Below, piece by piece: positions 6,326 through 8,228 of a DNA stretch of 8,228 nt. Each line of letters opens with the position of its first letter. The stretch's first letter is position 1. The notes below the pieces were generated by a model that was given only the letters and a program-made list of their open reading frames with translations, did not search any database and was not told the DNA's origin. The translations under genes and the position numbers were made by a program. The stretch lies in the NCBI GenBank assembly GCA_903825095.1, contig CAIJZF010000125.1, positions 1 through 8,228 of the forward strand. The letters run 5' to 3'. Source of the stretch: an uncultured Bacteroidota bacterium. GTDB lineage: Bacteria; Bacteroidota; Bacteroidia; Chitinophagales; Chitinophagaceae.

Positions 6326-7402
6326 TTACGAACTCTTCAGCGTTAGTGGTATTTGAACCAGCCCCGCCTTCTTCTTTTCTGCATATAAATCGCTTAACCA
6401 CTGCTTACCCATTCTTGCCCTTGCCTGCCTATATACTTCATCCTTATAATATAATTTGAAATGATTAGAGAGTCCTCCTTTTTCTTCAAAACTAAACTGC
6501 TCGCCCGCTTTCAGCCAAGCGTCAGGAAGAAGATTGTTTTGATTTTCGGCATTATTAAAAACTAAGGGTATGTCATACTCAATGGCCATTTCTATTAAGC
6601 CTGTTTTATCAAAATTTATGGTATTAAATAAAAGCATGTAGCTAGCCGCTATCCATGCGGGCACAAGATCAGATAATGACTTAATGAAAATAGAATCTTT
6701 AAACTTATAGCCCGATAATAAAGTCTGGGCCTGCATGAGCTCTTTATCATTATCGAAAATGAAAACCAGTGCCATATTGGTTTGTTGCCATTTTTTAAAA
6801 ACAGAAAATTCTTTCAGCATATCTACAAAGCTGTTCAAGGGTTGAAAGGCTAAAAAATAATTAGCTCCTTCTGTTAAATTATTTTTAGCATCTGCTAAAG
6901 CCACCCATTCATAAATAGGTAAACGCGAAATAGGCAGGTAGGCTTCTTGAATTTTAGTGGAGTAGCCTTGATATATATTTTTTAAATAAAAATCGGCCCA
7001 CTCATTAATAGCATAAGTAGCTACAGATTTTTTTAAATAGTTTTTAAAAGTTTTTGAGATGGACCATTTATTGATCATGGAAAGGTCTCTGCTAAAACTT
7101 GGATGCGATAAGGGAATAAAATAATGCGGGAAGGGATCACTTCCTTTCAAATCTGCACCAAAATGAATGATGCTTGCATTGGTTACTTCTTTGATTAATT
7201 TTTCTGCAGCTATTTCTTTGATAATGGTCACTGCATCACTATTTTGCTCCAAAAGAACCAAGGACTCGGGTAAATGATCTCCTACAATATAAAAATGAAT
7301 ATGTGCTGAGCTTAATCCTAGTTCAATGATATCCAATACCTTCTGACAAAGCAGGGGCCTTGGAATAACAAATTTGGAACTAGTTAATATAAATAAGCGC
7401 AT
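6326..7402 (-). CDS. GT-B-fold, glycosyltransferase-like protein with altered EX7E motif
   Basis: I recognise this 358-residue protein only by pattern. Residues 180-300 look like the C-terminal Rossmann domain of family 4/1 glycosyltransferases: NYFLAFQPLNSFVDMLKEF at 181-199, a strand MALVFIFDND at 210-219, FIKSLSDLVPAWIAASYML around 239-257, then TGLIEMAIEYDIPLVFNN at 267-284, where EAMA-x-G-x-PV normally sits. The first half (MRLFILTSSKF, FYIVGDHLPES at 37-47, ASIIHFGADL at 76-85) could be the acceptor domain. The canonical EX7E has Asn263 in place of the first Glu, with Glu271 kept. There is no signal peptide or membrane segment, so it is cytoplasmic. The frame extends two codons to a TTG; the ATG at 7402 is preferred. 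It is the first gene of the gldC operon and divergent from merR. Enzyme activity is uncertain. Confidence 0.6.
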   Translation of the reverse strand: MRLFILTSSKFVIPRPLLCQKVLDIIELGLSSAHIHFYIVGDHLPESLVLLEQNSDAVTIIKEIAAEKLIKEVTNASIIHFGADLKGSDPFPHYFIPLSHPSFSRDLSMINKWSISKTFKNYLKKSVATYAINEWADFYLKNIYQGYSTKIQEAYLPISRLPIYEWVALADAKNNLTEGANYFLAFQPLNSFVDMLKEFSVFKKWQQTNMALVFIFDNDKELMQAQTLLSGYKFKDSIFIKSLSDLVPAWIAASYMLLFNTINFDKTGLIEMAIEYDIPLVFNNAENQNNLLPDAWLKAGEQFSFEEKGGLSNHFKLYYKDEVYRQARARMGKQWLSDLYAEKKKAGLVQIPLTLKSS

Positions 7403-7405
7403 ACG

Positions 7406-7413
7406 CAAAAATA
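7406..7413 (-). promoter_or_regulatory. Candidate -7 promoter box of the GT-B-like/gldC operon
   Basis: The minus strand reads TATTTTTG, an exact TAnnTTTG match, ending 3 nt before the ATG at 7402. TTG occurs 24 nt upstream (7438-7440), slightly too far for an ideal -33 element, and 12 nt upstream, which is too close. Use of this box would give a leaderless transcript. Confidence 0.42.
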
Positions 7414-7445
7414 CTGCATACTTAACAATTTATCCACCAATCATT

Positions 7446-7463
7446 TAGGAAGCTTAGTTCCTA
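7446..7463. promoter_or_regulatory. Dyad TAGGAA-N6-TTCCTA in the merR intergenic region, candidate operator
   Basis: The arms at 7446-7451 and 7458-7463 are perfect 6-bp inverted repeats 6 bp apart. The dyad lies where the -33 region of the merR promoter should be. MerR-family dimers bind imperfect dyads near or within the promoter spacer, so autoregulation is a reasonable inference. Binding is not shown by the sequence. Confidence 0.38.
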
Positions 7464-7470
7464 TTAATAG
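7461..7470. repeat. Perfect palindrome CTATTAATAG overlapping the first dyad
   Basis: This 10-bp self-complementary sequence lies 5 bp before the merR -7 box and shares three bases with the TAGGAA/TTCCTA dyad. It sits between the expected -33 and -7 elements, the classic position for MerR-type contacts. A six-gapped dyad and a 10-bp palindrome lying together is more notable than either alone. Confidence 0.35.
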
Positions 7471-7475
7471 TCCCC

Positions 7476-7483
7476 TAACTTTG
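7476..7483 (+). promoter_or_regulatory. Candidate -7 promoter box of the merR-family gene
   Basis: TAACTTTG matches TAnnTTTG exactly and ends 4 nt before the ATG at 7488. Only a poor -33 match (TTAG at 7454-7457, 18 nt away) is seen. A weak -33 is compatible with an activator- or repressor-controlled promoter. Transcription would begin at or near the start codon. Confidence 0.42.
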
Positions 7484-7487
7484 TTCT

Positions 7488-8081
7488 ATGGCAAAACACT
7501 TGCATCAACTTGACTTATTTGGAATAGATATGGAGCAACCAGTGCATATTAAAGCGCCGGCTGAAAAAAAGAAACCTTCCGTTCCTAAACAAAGTACTGC
7601 TAAACTAGAACAAGTATCAAGTGTAGAGGAAGAAACGCTGCCTACTGTATCTAGAACACCGATGGCCCTTACGCATCATCATGCAATAAGCAAAAGAGGT
7701 AGAAAATCATTTGCTTCGATGGACGCCGATATTCATACTTTAAATATTCCAGCCTCCGAGGAATTGGTTAAAAAATTATACTACCCTATTGGCGAAGTAG
7801 CTACTTGGTTTAATGTCAATACTTCTTTAATTAGGTATTGGGAAAAAGAATTCAAACAATTACAACCTAGAAAAACAAGAAAGGGAGATAGATTATTTAG
7901 AGCACAGGATATTGAATTTTTACGTCAGTTGTATTTTTTACTACGAGAGAAAAAATATTCTATTGAAGGCGCTAAAACTTATTTAAAGAATAATAAAGAA
8001 AAAGCCGAAAAAGATATTGCTGTTTTAAATAGTCTTAAAAATATAAAGCAGTTCTTGGTATCGTTGAAGGAGTCCCTATAA
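7488..8081 (+). CDS. MerR-family transcriptional regulator with long N-terminal extension
   Basis: The 197-residue protein has a C-terminal MerR winged helix-turn-helix. The helix-turn-helix is LYYPIGEVATWFNVNTSLIR at 97-116, followed by YWEKEFKQLQPRK at 117-129, the wing RKGDRLFRAQDI at 131-142 and LRQLYFLLREKKYSIEGAKTYL around 145-166. A charged helix to residue 197 could be the dimerisation coil. No Cys metal-binding site is present, so it is not a metal sensor of the classical type. Residues 1-92 are low in complexity, rich in Lys, Pro, Ser, Thr and Glu and probably disordered. They begin with QLDLFGI at 7-13 and include a KRGRKS patch at 69-74 that resembles an AT-hook core. It is divergent from the GT-B-like gene and may control itself and that operon. 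The ligand is unknown. Confidence 0.9.
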   Translation: MAKHLHQLDLFGIDMEQPVHIKAPAEKKKPSVPKQSTAKLEQVSSVEEETLPTVSRTPMALTHHHAISKRGRKSFASMDADIHTLNIPASEELVKKLYYPIGEVATWFNVNTSLIRYWEKEFKQLQPRKTRKGDRLFRAQDIEFLRQLYFLLREKKYSIEGAKTYLKNNKEKAEKDIAVLNSLKNIKQFLVSLKESL

Positions 8082-8095
8082 AGCTTGCGCTGAAT

Positions 8096-8122
8096 ACTAC
8101 TGATCTCGGTTTATACAGTAGT
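8096..8122. terminator. Possible hairpin between convergent genes
   Basis: ACTACTG (8096-8102) and CAGTAGT (8116-8122) form a perfect 7-bp stem with a 13-nt loop, starting 14 bp after the merR stop and spanning the stop codon of the minus-strand frame. No U-run follows on either strand. It is placed well to end both convergent transcripts, but the stem is not GC-rich. Confidence 0.35.
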
Positions 8123-8228
8123 TGCGAAATGAATACTATTATCATTCGCATATTGAATAGCCATTACATTTATTTTTTCTTTCAAGACTATAAATTCATT
8201 GAATTCCAAGTCCATACTTACTAAGCAC
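8111..8228 (-). CDS. 3' end of an unrecognised gene, cut by the right window edge
   Basis: The minus-strand frame ending in TAA at 8111-8113 is open to the window edge, giving 38 visible codons. The last stretch includes LEFNEFIVLKEKINVMA and a final HFATTV. I do not recognise the family. It could be the C-terminus of a longer gene, or a 34-residue ORF starting at the ATG at 8213-8215. It is convergent with merR, with 29 bp between the two stops. An open frame of this length can occur by chance, so confidence is moderate to low. Confidence 0.4.
   Translation of the reverse strand, partial: CLVSMDLEFNEFIVLKEKINVMAIQYANDNSIHFATTV
8124..8149. repeat. Second inverted repeat after merR
   Basis: GCGAAATGA (8124-8132) pairs with TCATTCGC (8142-8149) apart from one bulged A, with a 9-nt loop. 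It lies directly beside the 8096-8122 hairpin, inside the putative minus-strand coding end. Two adjacent stem-loops could together stop merR transcription, but no U-run is present. Confidence 0.3.

Noticed and set aside
8129..8225. Plus-strand ORF after merR starting ATGAATAC
   Set aside because: It is about 30 codons, rich in Ile, Phe and Tyr from AT-rich DNA, and antisense to the more plausible minus-strand frame.
1..8228. CRISPR arrays, tRNA or rRNA genes, IS ends, phage or toxin-antitoxin genes
   Set aside because: No regularly spaced repeats, cloverleaf sequences, transposase motifs or terminal inverted repeats were seen in reading both strands.

Overview
The window looks like a piece of chromosome from a member of the phylum Bacteroidota, probably near the Chitinophagaceae or Sphingobacteriales. 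The evidence is a GldC homologue, a DUF6089-type barrel protein next to NAD kinase and uppS, few Shine-Dalgarno sites, several TAnnTTTG promoter boxes, and an AT-rich composition. The placement below phylum level is inferred from gene content only. I see no insertion sequence, phage, CRISPR, tRNA or rRNA.

Almost everything is on the minus strand and forms two tightly packed transcription units. The upstream unit (about 7402 down to 4870) encodes a GT-B-like protein with an altered EX7E motif, GldC, a GatB/YqeY-domain protein and a CvpA-family membrane protein. A small hairpin at the cvpA stop codon and a 153-bp gap follow. The downstream unit (4713 down to the left edge) encodes an alpha/beta hydrolase, a double-CBS protein, a single-POTRA Omp85-type outer-membrane protein, NAD kinase, a DUF6089 barrel protein and the start of uppS. 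Its genes are separated by -8 to +26 bp, so they are probably co-transcribed. It combines envelope functions (two outer-membrane barrels and the undecaprenyl carrier enzyme) with NADP supply and a nucleotide-sensing CBS protein.

On the right, a MerR-family regulator is transcribed divergently from the GT-B-like gene. Their 85-bp intergenic region holds two overlapping dyads, placed where a MerR operator would lie. The last 118 bases contain the apparent 3' end of a convergent, unrecognised gene, with hairpins between it and merR.

The window is mostly conserved housekeeping DNA; no new defence or mobile system is evident. The points most worth a second look are TAnnTTTG boxes only 3-4 nt before three start codons (possible leaderless transcripts), the dyads upstream of merR, loss of the loop-6 Arg in the Omp85 protein, and loss of the first Glu in the GT-B-like protein.
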